Shown here one piece after another: positions 42,471 to 50,497 of a stretch of 64,000 nt of DNA (its first letter is position 1; the number at the start of each line of letters is the position of its first letter). The stretch covers positions 1,510,301 to 1,574,300 of the forward strand of contig NZ_MQWC01000004.1 in NCBI RefSeq assembly GCF_002954405.1. Direction: 5' to 3'. A program made the position numbers and the translations under genes. The notes under the pieces are model-generated. The model saw only the letters and a program-made list of their open reading frames with translations, had not been told where the DNA came from and did no database searches. The stretch is from Salinibacter sp. 10B. GTDB lineage: Bacteria > Bacteroidota > Rhodothermia > Rhodothermales > Salinibacteraceae.

Positions 42471-43670
42471 ATGACCAACTCACATCAGGTTCTCATCGTG
42501 GGCGGGGGCACCGCCGGCCTCACGGTTGCCTCCCAGCTCGTCACCCGCGACGACGCACCGGAGGTGGCCGTCATTGAGCCCGCCGACACTCACTACTATC
42601 AGCCCCTATGGACCCTCATTGGGGGCGGCGTTTTTCCGAAAGAAGAATCGGCCCGTCCCATGGCCGAGGTGATGCCGAAGGGCGTGACCTGGATTCAGGA
42701 TGCTGCTGCCTCCTTTGACCCGGACAACAACACCGTGACCACGGCGGGAGGTGACACGTACGGCTACGACTATCTCGTTATGGCCGCTGGCCTCCAAATC
42801 AACTGGGACGCTCTTCCCGGCCTGGCCGAGTCGGTGGGACAGCCCGGCACCGGGGTGGTCAGCAACTACTCCTACGAGACCTGCGAGACCACCTGGGACG
42901 CCATTCAACAATTTCCCAAGGGGGGCACGGCGCTCTTTACGGAACCGACCATGGGCGTGAAGTGCGGCGGTGCCCCGCAGAAAATCATGTATTTGACCGA
43001 CGAAGCCCTGCGCCGGCGCGGCGTCCGCGACGGCAGCCGCATCGCGTTCATGAAAGCGAAGGGGGCGTTGTTCTCGTCGAAGCCCTACGAAGAGACGCTC
43101 TACAAGGTCGTGGAGCGCAAGGACATCGAGGTGAATTTGATGACGGAGCTGACCGAAATTCATCCCGACCAGAAGGAGGCCGTCTTCCGAAACTTGGAGA
43201 CCGAAGAGGAAACGACCATCGGCTACGACCTACTGCACGTCGTGCCCCCGATGGGACCGCTCGACTTTATCGCCGACAGTCCGCTCGCCGATGAGGAGGG
43301 CTGGGTCGACGTGGACGCCGAAACCCTCCAGCACACCCGGTACCCGAACGTATTTGGCCTCGGCGACAACTCCAGCCTGCCCACCTCCAAGACCGGTGCG
43401 GCCATCCGCAAGCAGGCCCCCGTATTGGTGGATCACCTGATGGCGCAGATTCACCACACGACGCCCGTAAACGGCACGTACAACGGCTACACCTCCTGCC
43501 CGCTCGTCACCGGCTACGGCAAACTCGTTATGGCCGAGTTCGACTACGACAAGGAGCCGGACGAGAGCTTCCCGTTCGACCAGACGCAGGAACGCTACAG
43601 CATGTATGCGCTCAAGGCGTACGGCCTGCCTCGCATGTACTGGAACGGAATGCTGAAGGGGCGGATGTAG
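42471..43670 (+). CDS. sqr: sulfide:quinone oxidoreductase
   Basis: Predicted 399 aa FAD flavoprotein that oxidises sulfide to sulfane sulfur and reduces menaquinone at the membrane. It has the FAD site VLIVGGGTAGLTVASQL, the second dinucleotide site DYLVMAAGLQINWDALPG and the late FGLGDNSSLPTSKTGAA. The two redox cysteines of the SQOR-like class are Cys165 (VKCGGAPQKIMYL) and Cys343 (YTSCPLVTGYGKL). The C-terminal helices (MYALKAYGLPRMYWNGML) match the amphipathic membrane-binding segment. It forms a pair with the DUF1641 gene. It supplies persulfide for the dioxygenase encoded at 27919. Confidence 0.93.
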   Translation: MTNSHQVLIVGGGTAGLTVASQLVTRDDAPEVAVIEPADTHYYQPLWTLIGGGVFPKEESARPMAEVMPKGVTWIQDAAASFDPDNNTVTTAGGDTYGYDYLVMAAGLQINWDALPGLAESVGQPGTGVVSNYSYETCETTWDAIQQFPKGGTALFTEPTMGVKCGGAPQKIMYLTDEALRRRGVRDGSRIAFMKAKGALFSSKPYEETLYKVVERKDIEVNLMTELTEIHPDQKEAVFRNLETEEETTIGYDLLHVVPPMGPLDFIADSPLADEEGWVDVDAETLQHTRYPNVFGLGDNSSLPTSKTGAAIRKQAPVLVDHLMAQIHHTTPVNGTYNGYTSCPLVTGYGKLVMAEFDYDKEPDESFPFDQTQERYSMYALKAYGLPRMYWNGMLKGRM

Positions 43671-43918
43671 CCGCCGATGGGGGACAGAGTGATTGGTTGT
43701 GAGGCTCGCGGGCTCTCCTCTTTGAGAATGCCGGGATGGGCGTGTGGGTGGGGGCGTCCAAAATTCCCGGCCCCTCTTCCCGTAATCAAAGTGTCCCCGC
43801 ACGAACGACTCTGCCGAACTGCAGAATCTGTCGTGGATCGTTCCTCGTCGAACGTTGGTGCTTTCTTCTCCCCCCCCGACTCCCATAGGCCCACACTCCC
43901 AAATTCCAATGCTTCTCC
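43671..43918. repeat. weak heptad-type array H
   Basis: The right part (about 43879-43913) read on the minus strand steps in sevens with TTGGGAG and CTATGGG units. The left part (about 43676-43710) has TGATTGG and TTGTGAG steps. Both are less regular than arrays B, C, F or G, so membership is tentative. It starts just after the SQR stop. Confidence 0.35.
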
Positions 43919-43942
43919 CCGACTAGCCCCTCTACAGACGCT

Positions 43943-44917
43943 ATGGACACCTTCGATCGCATCCTGCTCCCGACGGACTTTTCGACGACGGCCCGGCAAG
44001 CGCTCTCGTTTGCCGCTCACCTGGCGGCCCGGCACGATGCGGTGCTCCACATCCTTCACGTGCGTACGCCGGCCGAGGAGCGGAAACAGCCCCCAGGGGT
44101 GGACGCCCCCACGACACAGGAGGAGCTGGCCGAGTGCGCCCGGCGGGCAGGGGAGGAGCTGGGCGCCCCCACGGCCCCGGCCGTGGACGTACTCTCTCTG
44201 GTGCGCGACACCGTCGCGGCGGACTCGGTGTCGGACGCGGTACTCGACTACGCCTGCGAGTACGAGATGGACTTGATCGTGATGGGAACGGCTCGCCGGA
44301 GCGGCCTTCGCACCCTCTTCCCGCAAAGCACGGCGTCGGCAGTGGTCCGGCATTCGCCCTGCCCCGTGCTCACGGTGCTCGACACTCCAGACAACGTGCC
44401 CGGCCCGATCGACCAGATTTTCGTGCCGTATGACTTTTCGGAGCCGGCCGCCAAAGCCGTACGCTACGGCAAAGCTCTCGCCGAAGGGTACGGCGCAACC
44501 GTGACACTCGTCCACGTGGTGCAAGACCTGACGGTCCCCATGGAGTACGAATTGAACGTACCCGACGTGAAGACGGCCGACGTGCAGGCCCGTGCCGAAG
44601 CGGCCCTTCAGGAAGAAGCGGCGGATCGGCACCGCGTGCTCGTTGCCACCGGCCATCCGGGCCGCCGCATCGTGGAGCTTGCGGAGGAGCGTGCGGCCGA
44701 CCTCCTCGTGCTCGCAACGCATGGACGGACGGGCCTCCGGCGCATCCTTCTCGGGAGCGTGGCTGAGCAGGTCATCCGTCGCGCCTCCTGCCCTGTCCTC
44801 ACCGTGAACGCGTTTCCCTCCTCAGACCAGAAGACCTCCGAACCGATCGACAATCCGGACCGAAGCGATCAGGTATCCGCATCCGCGTCGGTCTCGAACA
44901 CCGGCTCAAAGTCGTGA
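43943..44917 (+). CDS. tandem universal stress protein (two UspA domains)
   Basis: Predicted 324 aa. Domain 1 (about residues 1-145) starts FDRILLPTDFSTTARQALSF; its ATP-loop region reads TARRSGLRTLFPQSTAS and lacks the usual final Gly-Ser. Domain 2 (about 150-295) starts IDQIFVPYDFSEPAAKAVRY and has the full ATHGRTGLRRILLGSVAEQV. So only domain 2 clearly keeps the ATP-binding pattern. Tandem Usp proteins respond to starvation and oxidative or respiratory stress. The last 16 codons overlap the end of the convergent GntR gene by 49 nt. Confidence 0.9.
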   Translation: MDTFDRILLPTDFSTTARQALSFAAHLAARHDAVLHILHVRTPAEERKQPPGVDAPTTQEELAECARRAGEELGAPTAPAVDVLSLVRDTVAADSVSDAVLDYACEYEMDLIVMGTARRSGLRTLFPQSTASAVVRHSPCPVLTVLDTPDNVPGPIDQIFVPYDFSEPAAKAVRYGKALAEGYGATVTLVHVVQDLTVPMEYELNVPDVKTADVQARAEAALQEEAADRHRVLVATGHPGRRIVELAEERAADLLVLATHGRTGLRRILLGSVAEQVIRRASCPVLTVNAFPSSDQKTSEPIDNPDRSDQVSASASVSNTGSKS

Positions 44918-45675
44918 AGAGGCATGCCGTGCGTGCCTGTGTCGCGCCGGGACGGATCGCGGGCGAGCTCCATTTCGTAGGCGACCCGATCACTCCGATA
45001 ATAGCGCCGCTGATAATAGACCCGCTTCTCCCCTTCGGTAAGCGACAGGCGCTCGATGAGCAGAAGGGCCGTGCCCTCGTCCACCCCGAGTACATCCGCA
45101 ATCGCCGGATCAGCATTGGCTGCCGTAATGCGGTAGCTGCCCCGCAGGATCGGAATGTCGTACTCCGTCTCCAGGATCTGGTAGATCGTCTCGTGCTCCA
45201 GATTGTGCCCTTCGAGGAGTTGGGCGTAAAACATGGGAAGCCAGGTGCGGTCGAACGCCACCGGTCGGTCGTCGCCGAGGCGCAGGCGATCGAGCCGCAT
45301 CACCTTCTGCTCGTCGGTGTTCAGGTGAACAGTCACATCCGGGGGAGGCGTCTCCGGGGCGTGATGCTCTACCACAGAGCGAGCTTCGAGTCCGGCCTGC
45401 GCCATGTCCTGCGCAAAGTCAGTGAGCCGCACGAGTCCCTGCGCGGCCCGCTGTTCTTTAACGAACGACCCCAGCCCCTGCCGCCGATAGATGTAGTCCT
45501 CATTTTCGAGTGTCTGTAGGGCGCGCCGCACCGTCACGCGGCTCACATCGAACCGCTCGCCGATCTCTTTCTCCGAGGGCAGCTTTTCATCCGTGCCGTA
45601 TGCGCCGTCGTCAATTTGCTCGCGCAGCCAGTCGCTGATCTGCTCGTGACGCGGGCGTCCAGATTCGAGGTCCAT
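44869..45675 (-). CDS. GntR/HutC-family transcriptional regulator
   Basis: Predicted 268 aa. The winged helix spans residues about 8-72 (QISDWLREQIDDGAYG, then LPSEKEIGERFDVSRVTVRRAL). A UTRA ligand-binding domain covers about 95-240 (RLRLGDDRPVAFDRTWLP, ILRGSYRITAANAD, LLIERLSL and VYYQRRYYRSDRVAYEMEL). UTRA regulators sense small metabolites such as sugars, amino acids or phosphonates. Its 3' end overlaps that of the first Usp gene by 49 nt. The second Usp gene starts divergently 330 nt upstream and could be a target. Confidence 0.92.
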   Translation of the reverse strand: MDLESGRPRHEQISDWLREQIDDGAYGTDEKLPSEKEIGERFDVSRVTVRRALQTLENEDYIYRRQGLGSFVKEQRAAQGLVRLTDFAQDMAQAGLEARSVVEHHAPETPPPDVTVHLNTDEQKVMRLDRLRLGDDRPVAFDRTWLPMFYAQLLEGHNLEHETIYQILETEYDIPILRGSYRITAANADPAIADVLGVDEGTALLLIERLSLTEGEKRVYYQRRYYRSDRVAYEMELARDPSRRDTGTHGMPLHDFEPVFETDADADT

Positions 45676-46005
45676 AGCGAAGATTCAGAAGATGTCTGCG
45701 GGAAGCGCAGCGAAAGAGAACATATTCACGGTCTGCACCAAGCGAAAAGCTCCTATCGTCGACGGTTCGCCTAGGATCCGTCCTGATGTTCGATCGTCGG
45801 CGGCCGACGCCGTTCCTTCGTTCACAGCCAGCGCGGCTCTCAAGGGGCCATTACATCGGGTTCAGGGAAACTCCTACAAACGAACCTCCAGGGGAGCGCT
45901 CTCTTTTGATGTGTAGTGAAGATGTTCGAATTCCGTAGACGTGGTCGTGGACCCCGTCGCGGAGGTACACCAAACGCACGTTCTTACACAACGGAGGATC
46001 CAGCC
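45676..46005. other. intergenic region, 330 nt, divergent genes
   Basis: It holds the promoters for the GntR gene (leftward) and the second Usp gene (rightward). A GTTCTTACACAAC element at 45980-45992 shares GTTCTTACA with the dyad at 40725. A strong GGAGG (45993-45997) follows it. No gene is recognised. Confidence 0.4.
45993..45997 (+). promoter_or_regulatory. strong Shine-Dalgarno site GGAGG
   Basis: GGAGG lies 8 nt upstream of ATG 46006 and decides this start over the upstream ATG codons at 45916 and 45922, which have none. Confidence 0.55.
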
Positions 46006-46947
46006 ATGCTCAATATCCAACGAGTGTTGTTTCCTACTGATTTTTCCGATGGGTCAAAGCGCGCCTTTCCGCAGGCGGCGTTTCTCGCGGACTGGCACGA
46101 CGCTGAACTCCACATTTTGAACGTGACGGGCCGCCACCGACACGACTACAAGGAGACGAAGAAAAACTTTCCGATCTCGCCCGACACCCTCACGGAGTGG
46201 CTTCGGCGCCCGGCGCAGTCGGTCGAAGGGACGACCTGGCCCGACCTGGAGGCCCTGCCGATCGAGCAGTCCCAGATCGAGGCGTCCACCCCCGCGGAGT
46301 CCATCGTCACGTACGCGGACGACAAGAATATTGATCTCGTGGTGATGGGCACCCACGGACGGCGCGGCGTCGATCGGATGCTCTTCGGCAGCGTAACGGA
46401 AGAGGTTGTACGGCGAGCCCCATGCCCAGTTTTCACCGTGCGGGCCGACGCCGACAAGACGCCCGGACAGGCAGTTCGACGGGTTCTCGTTCCCATCGAC
46501 TTTTCCGACGCGTCCGAAAGCGCCGTGCAGCACGCCAAGGAGATTGCACTTACCTACGGGGCGGAGATCGATCTGCTACACGTCGTGGAACCGCCCTTCT
46601 ACCCGTCGGCGTACGGCATTGATACCACCACCTTTCCCACACAAGAGGTGGTGGACCGAGTCGAGAAGCAGCTGGGAGACATGGCGCGCGAGGAAATTGG
46701 GTATGAGCACGTCATGGTGAGTGCCACTGTAGGACACCCCCCCAGCGAAATTTTGAACTACGTGGATGAGAACGAGGTAGATCTCGTGGTCATTGCCACG
46801 CACGGTCGTACGGGACTGGAGCGCGCCCTTCTCGGCAGCGTAACGGAGCGAGTGCTGCGGCGCTCCCCTGCCCCGGCCTTCGTGGTGAAGCCGACTCGTA
46901 AATCGCTGTTGCCCTCTGCCAAGACGGCGGCAACCCAGGAAACGTAA
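46006..46947 (+). CDS. tandem universal stress protein (two UspA domains)
   Basis: Predicted 313 aa from ATG 46006. Domain 1 starts IQRVLFPTDFSDGSKRAF and keeps GTHGRRGVDRMLFGSVTEEV. Domain 2 starts VRRVLVPIDFSDASESAV and keeps ATHGRTGLERALLGSVTERV. Both have the G-x2-G-x9-G-S ATP-binding pattern, unlike the first domain of the Usp encoded at 43943. It lies between the GntR regulator (divergent) and the SQR-like gene (convergent). Expect induction by stress, though the signal is not visible in sequence. Confidence 0.92.
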   Translation: MLNIQRVLFPTDFSDGSKRAFPQAAFLADWHDAELHILNVTGRHRHDYKETKKNFPISPDTLTEWLRRPAQSVEGTTWPDLEALPIEQSQIEASTPAESIVTYADDKNIDLVVMGTHGRRGVDRMLFGSVTEEVVRRAPCPVFTVRADADKTPGQAVRRVLVPIDFSDASESAVQHAKEIALTYGAEIDLLHVVEPPFYPSAYGIDTTTFPTQEVVDRVEKQLGDMAREEIGYEHVMVSATVGHPPSEILNYVDENEVDLVVIATHGRTGLERALLGSVTERVLRRSPAPAFVVKPTRKSLLPSAKTAATQET

Positions 46948-47316
46948 CAGCTGTAACCGTCTACCTCACAGAGAACTCCCATCGTAAACGATATGGCCCG
47001 GAACGTGCCGTTGATGCCGAACGGCGCTTCTCGGGTCATTTGCGTTGGGGCGGCGCCTCCGGAGTGGGAATACCCTCATCTGCTAGATACGATACCAACT
47101 CCGGCACCTCTATTCCGGTAGGAAGCAAGCTTCCGTAGCGTCGTTGGAGTCCAACGACGCTACACGGGTGTCCTCTGCCCCGTCCGACGGACAATCTCAC
47201 AATCCTACAGTCCAACGGCGCTTCTGGAGGCCTCCTTGACGACACCGACGATACGATAGGGGTTTGCGTATTGCACCGCCGCACCTCCTACCTGAAGTCT
47301 GCAGTAGGATTCAGTA
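46948..47316. other. intergenic region between convergent genes, 369 nt
   Basis: No gene is recognised. It contains the perfect hairpin 47135-47163 and two copies of AACGGCGCTTCT (47020-47031, 47214-47225). Its placement between convergent genes fits a terminator role for the hairpin. Confidence 0.45.
47135..47163. terminator. perfect 13-bp hairpin between convergent genes
   Basis: GTAGCGTCGTTGG and its exact reverse complement are separated by only AGT. The core CGTTGGA/TCCAACG recurs at 37995-38010. No T-run follows on either strand, so it may be a repeat element rather than a classic terminator. Confidence 0.5.
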
Positions 47317-48411
47317 TTACGACTCCTGCATTCGGGCGTGCCGTATCGCTCGCGCCACTTCTTCTGCCTGCTGCCGCGCCCGCTCCGCGGTCTTGACACC
47401 CTCCACCCCAATCACATCGCCAACCCCAAACACGGTCTCAAACCGCGGGTGCCGAAACGTTTCAGGATCTACCTCTAAGTACCCCCGCATCGGCCCCCTC
47501 TGATAAGATAGATCACTCTGTTCGAGAATGGCAGGCGGCCGCATGGGCGGCACCACGTGTAGGAGATCATACCGGAGAACGTCCTGACTCTGCGACTCTC
47601 CCTTCGACACGTTGAACACGGCCTCTCGGTGGTCGGGGCGCACGTCGACGAGATCGTATCCGGAGAAGATGCGGATGTCCTCTACGTGCTCACTGCGATC
47701 AAGGAGATCGCCATACTCCGCCCCCATTGCCTCGGACGAGGCGGCGGTCGCAAAGTACAACTCCGTGCGGTCCCGAACACCAGTTTCTTGCCATAGCGCC
47801 TCGGCCCGGAAGAGAAGACGCAACGGAGCGCTTCCGCTTTTGTGTGGTGTGGACGGGGCCGTAAACAGGGCCCTCCCTCCGTCAAATGTACGGATCAAGT
47901 CCCAGGCCTGACCGGCCGACTCGTAGCTGTACACACTGCAGATGCCGGCTTTGCCAAGATTCGCTTTCAGATTTCGAATGCGGTCCCATTGAACGTGAGT
48001 GCCGATGGCAACAACAAGATGCTCATAGTGCACCTTCCCTCCGTTCTCCATCATCACGACTCGCTCTTCCGGGTGAATTTCCGCTGCCCGGGCCTGAATC
48101 CAGCTCACCTCTTCTGGAATTTGCAGGTGCTCCGGCGAACGCGTCTGTTCTTTTTGGATGCCTTCTGTTCCAACACGCATCCACGCCGGCTGATCGTAGT
48201 GGGTCATCGACGGCTCAATGAGGGCGATGTCCGCAGCTAGCCCCATTTCACGCAAGGACTGGAGAACGGCAATCCCCCCCACCCCGCCGCCGAGTACAAC
48301 AACGGGATACGAGGACGCAACGGGGGCGTCCGTCTGCGTAGGTGACCCCACATTCGATTCCGATGGAGGCGAATCGGAGGAACTGTCAGAAATAGAAAGG
48401 CGCGTATTCAT
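47317..48411 (-). CDS. SQR-like FAD protein lacking both redox cysteines
   Basis: Predicted 364 aa from ATG 48411; a 35-residue Ser/Pro-rich leader precedes the fold. It is clearly homologous to the SQR at 42471: VVVLGGGVGGIAVLQSL, SMTHYDQPAWMRVG, EHLVVAIGTHVQWDRI, YDLLHVVPPMRPPAI and FGVGDVIGVEGVKTAERA. At the first redox cysteine it has HKSGSAPLR instead of VKCGGAPQK (Ser192). The C-terminal segment with the second cysteine and the membrane helices is absent. It probably binds FAD but cannot do the usual sulfide chemistry. A sensor, scaffold or different reductase is possible. It is divergent from a PAS protein gene. Confidence 0.82.
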   Translation of the reverse strand: MNTRLSISDSSSDSPPSESNVGSPTQTDAPVASSYPVVVLGGGVGGIAVLQSLREMGLAADIALIEPSMTHYDQPAWMRVGTEGIQKEQTRSPEHLQIPEEVSWIQARAAEIHPEERVVMMENGGKVHYEHLVVAIGTHVQWDRIRNLKANLGKAGICSVYSYESAGQAWDLIRTFDGGRALFTAPSTPHKSGSAPLRLLFRAEALWQETGVRDRTELYFATAASSEAMGAEYGDLLDRSEHVEDIRIFSGYDLVDVRPDHREAVFNVSKGESQSQDVLRYDLLHVVPPMRPPAILEQSDLSYQRGPMRGYLEVDPETFRHPRFETVFGVGDVIGVEGVKTAERARQQAEEVARAIRHARMQES

Positions 48412-48732
48412 GGAGAAGTGGCCCTGCGGCAGGAGATGGCTCGGGATTGCACAAGTTCGCAGTTCACTCCCCAAGACACAAAGGAGAACTGGCGCAACCC
48501 TTCCCGCGAACTTCCCCCTTTACCCGTAAGGATTTGGAGCCTCCTCCGACCTCCTCTTGTCTGAATGGCGTCTGTGCCAATCGTTTCTCGTTTGGGGTGC
48601 GTGAGGATTCGCCCCACAGTCGTTTGCGTGAATGCTACAACGTTGGCCAACGCTGTATCCGCTACGATGTGTTTCCCTCTTGGATGTCTTCTTCTCCTGG
48701 TGCAGACGGCTCTCGAATTGTGCTCCCTCCCC
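48412..48732. other. intergenic region, 321 nt, divergent genes
   Basis: It separates the SQR-like gene and the PAS gene and should carry both promoters. No Bacteroidota -7 box, dyad or heptad array stood out. A frame in phase with the PAS gene runs back to 48565 but is Cys/Val-rich and unlike its protein. Confidence 0.4.
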
Positions 48733-49530
48733 ATGCATACGCTCAAGCAGTCCCTCCCTACGACCGGCTCCCATCCGATTCTCGATGAACTCCGGTCGTC
48801 GCTATACCACGCCCTTACGATCCTGAACGAGAAGTGGGAAGAAGTATCGCTGTCCGTAACCGCCCCGTCGTTCTCGTCAACGAAGGGAACCGAACGCTCC
48901 TTTCGAGTAGAAACCCCCACCGAGCGGATTGTGCAGATTCAATTCGGAGTGTATCCGCTCGGTCCTGGAACGTACGAGGTGTACATTTCACTTGCCGATG
49001 GCCCCACGCGACGCCTCACCTACGATTCAAACCGGGGAGACACCACCGACGCCGAGCAGGCATGGCTTGGGCAAACAGCCACCATCGCCCTGATGGAAGA
49101 GATCGAACCGCGACTTAGCCGGATCGAATCGCCCCCGCCCGAGCCATCTCCCGACGCCTCCGTTCCCCAACTGGACATTGAATGCGACGGGACCATTCGG
49201 AACCTCAACCCAGCGGCCCGCACCATTATCGATGTGTCCGGCGACTCCTGCGAGGCCCCGAGCTTTTTTACCTATGTCCACGGCCGCAATCTGCGCCAGG
49301 TGATCCGCGACCTCACCCGCATGGAGCAGGGAACCATTCAGCGCGCGCGATGGCTCCTGCGTCTCCAAACGGGAGAACCTCGGGAACGCTGGTACCGCGG
49401 ACGGGCAACGAGCCAGCTCGACTCGAAGGGGACGGTTCGCCTTCGCCTTCACCCCCTGAGTCCTCCGAAAACACCGCCCTCCGAAGGCGACGCCGCGCCC
49501 GCTGAACACAGAAAAGCCGACAGGACGTAA
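48733..49530 (+). CDS. PAS-domain protein without output domain
   Basis: Predicted 265 aa from ATG 48733 (MHTLKQSLPTTGSHPILDEL). The N-terminal half has an uncharacterised alpha/beta domain (VQIQFGVYPLGPGTYEVYISL). The C-terminal half is PAS-like: LDIECDGTIRNLNPAARTII, then FFTYVHGRNLRQVIRDLTRM and WLLRLQTGEPRERWYRGRA. No kinase, cyclase or DNA-binding domain follows, and the tail is Pro-rich. A free PAS protein divergent from the cysteine-less SQR homologue suggests the two act together, but this is inference. Confidence 0.7.
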   Translation: MHTLKQSLPTTGSHPILDELRSSLYHALTILNEKWEEVSLSVTAPSFSSTKGTERSFRVETPTERIVQIQFGVYPLGPGTYEVYISLADGPTRRLTYDSNRGDTTDAEQAWLGQTATIALMEEIEPRLSRIESPPPEPSPDASVPQLDIECDGTIRNLNPAARTIIDVSGDSCEAPSFFTYVHGRNLRQVIRDLTRMEQGTIQRARWLLRLQTGEPRERWYRGRATSQLDSKGTVRLRLHPLSPPKTPPSEGDAAPAEHRKADRT

Positions 49531-49643
49531 GCGGCCCTGCCGGCTCATATGCATTGCGTGTCGAAGAGTGGGGTCCGGTCGCGTCGACCTCAGGTCAAGA
49601 GGTCAAGGCGCCCTTCGGGCCAACCCGCCCAGGGAGCAACCCG

Positions 49644-50393
49644 CTATCGGGTCGCCGCCTGCGAAACGGCGCGCGTGTCAAGCGAATCGAGCACACCGGG
49701 GAGCTCGTTCGGATCCTCGATGACGAGGTGAGCCCCCCGCTCCTTCAGCAACGGTTCGTGCTCCTCGGCATCCACGTAGGGTGGCACGACCCCGATGGCC
49801 CACATATTGGCGTCGCGAGCGGCCTTCATGTCATCGACCGAGTCGCCAACGTAGGCAACCTCCTCCGGACTGAGGTCACAGCCGGCAGCGGCGAGCATGG
49901 TGAGGGAGTGCTCGAGGGGAAACGGATCCGGCTTCTGCCGCTCGCCCTGCTTTTCCTTGCCTACGAGCAACGGGAAGTAGCTCGACCAATTCTGATGATT
50001 CAGGGTCCATTCGGCCTCCTCTTCGGGCCGTCCCGTAACGATGCCAAGAATGCGGCCATCGTTGAGCGTGTCGAGAGTCGTGTCGTCGATGAGGGCCGGC
50101 TCCTCGTTGATGAAGCCGTCCCAATCATCGCCCCGGTAGCGATCCTGAAACTCTTCGATCACACGACTCAGCGGCACCTCCATCGCCGTGTCCGTAATGA
50201 TGGCGTGGGTGAGCTTCCAGTCGTCCTCGAACCCGCCGTAGTTCTTATACCGCTGAATGGCGTTTTCGCCAATTTTGCGGCCGGTGAAGTGCTCGACCGT
50301 TTCCTCGATGGCGCGGCGGTACGAGCGAGACACGTCCACCAGGACGCCGTCCATGTCAAACAGCAACGCGTTGACGGATACGTTTTCGGGCAT
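49644..50393 (-). CDS. HAD-superfamily phosphatase (subfamily IA)
   Basis: Predicted 249 aa from ATG 50393. Motif I is ALLFDMDGVLVDVSRSY with the nucleophile Asp, motif II GIVTGRP, motif III lies around Lys in GKEKQGERQKPDPFPL, and motif IV is VAYVGDSVDDMKAARDA. A helical cap lies between motifs I and II (KIGENAIQRYKNYGGFEDDW). This cap and the TGRPEEEAEW stretch resemble the family found with histidinol-phosphate metabolism, but no his gene is nearby. It hydrolyses a small phosphate ester. It is upstream of nothing on its own strand and is convergent with the PAS gene. Confidence 0.87.
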   Translation of the reverse strand: MPENVSVNALLFDMDGVLVDVSRSYRRAIEETVEHFTGRKIGENAIQRYKNYGGFEDDWKLTHAIITDTAMEVPLSRVIEEFQDRYRGDDWDGFINEEPALIDDTTLDTLNDGRILGIVTGRPEEEAEWTLNHQNWSSYFPLLVGKEKQGERQKPDPFPLEHSLTMLAAAGCDLSPEEVAYVGDSVDDMKAARDANMWAIGVVPPYVDAEEHEPLLKERGAHLVIEDPNELPGVLDSLDTRAVSQAATR

Positions 50394-50497
50394 GAAGCGT
50401 GCGGGTCTACGTTCGGGTGATAGCGGCCAATTTGGTTCCACCGTACGACGCCGCCACAGTTCCGGCGCCGTGTGTCCTTTTGTCCATCCTTCGTCGC

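Noticed and set aside
47317-48411. Second functional SQR
   Set aside because: Both redox cysteines and the C-terminal membrane segment are absent. Homology is confined to the FAD fold.
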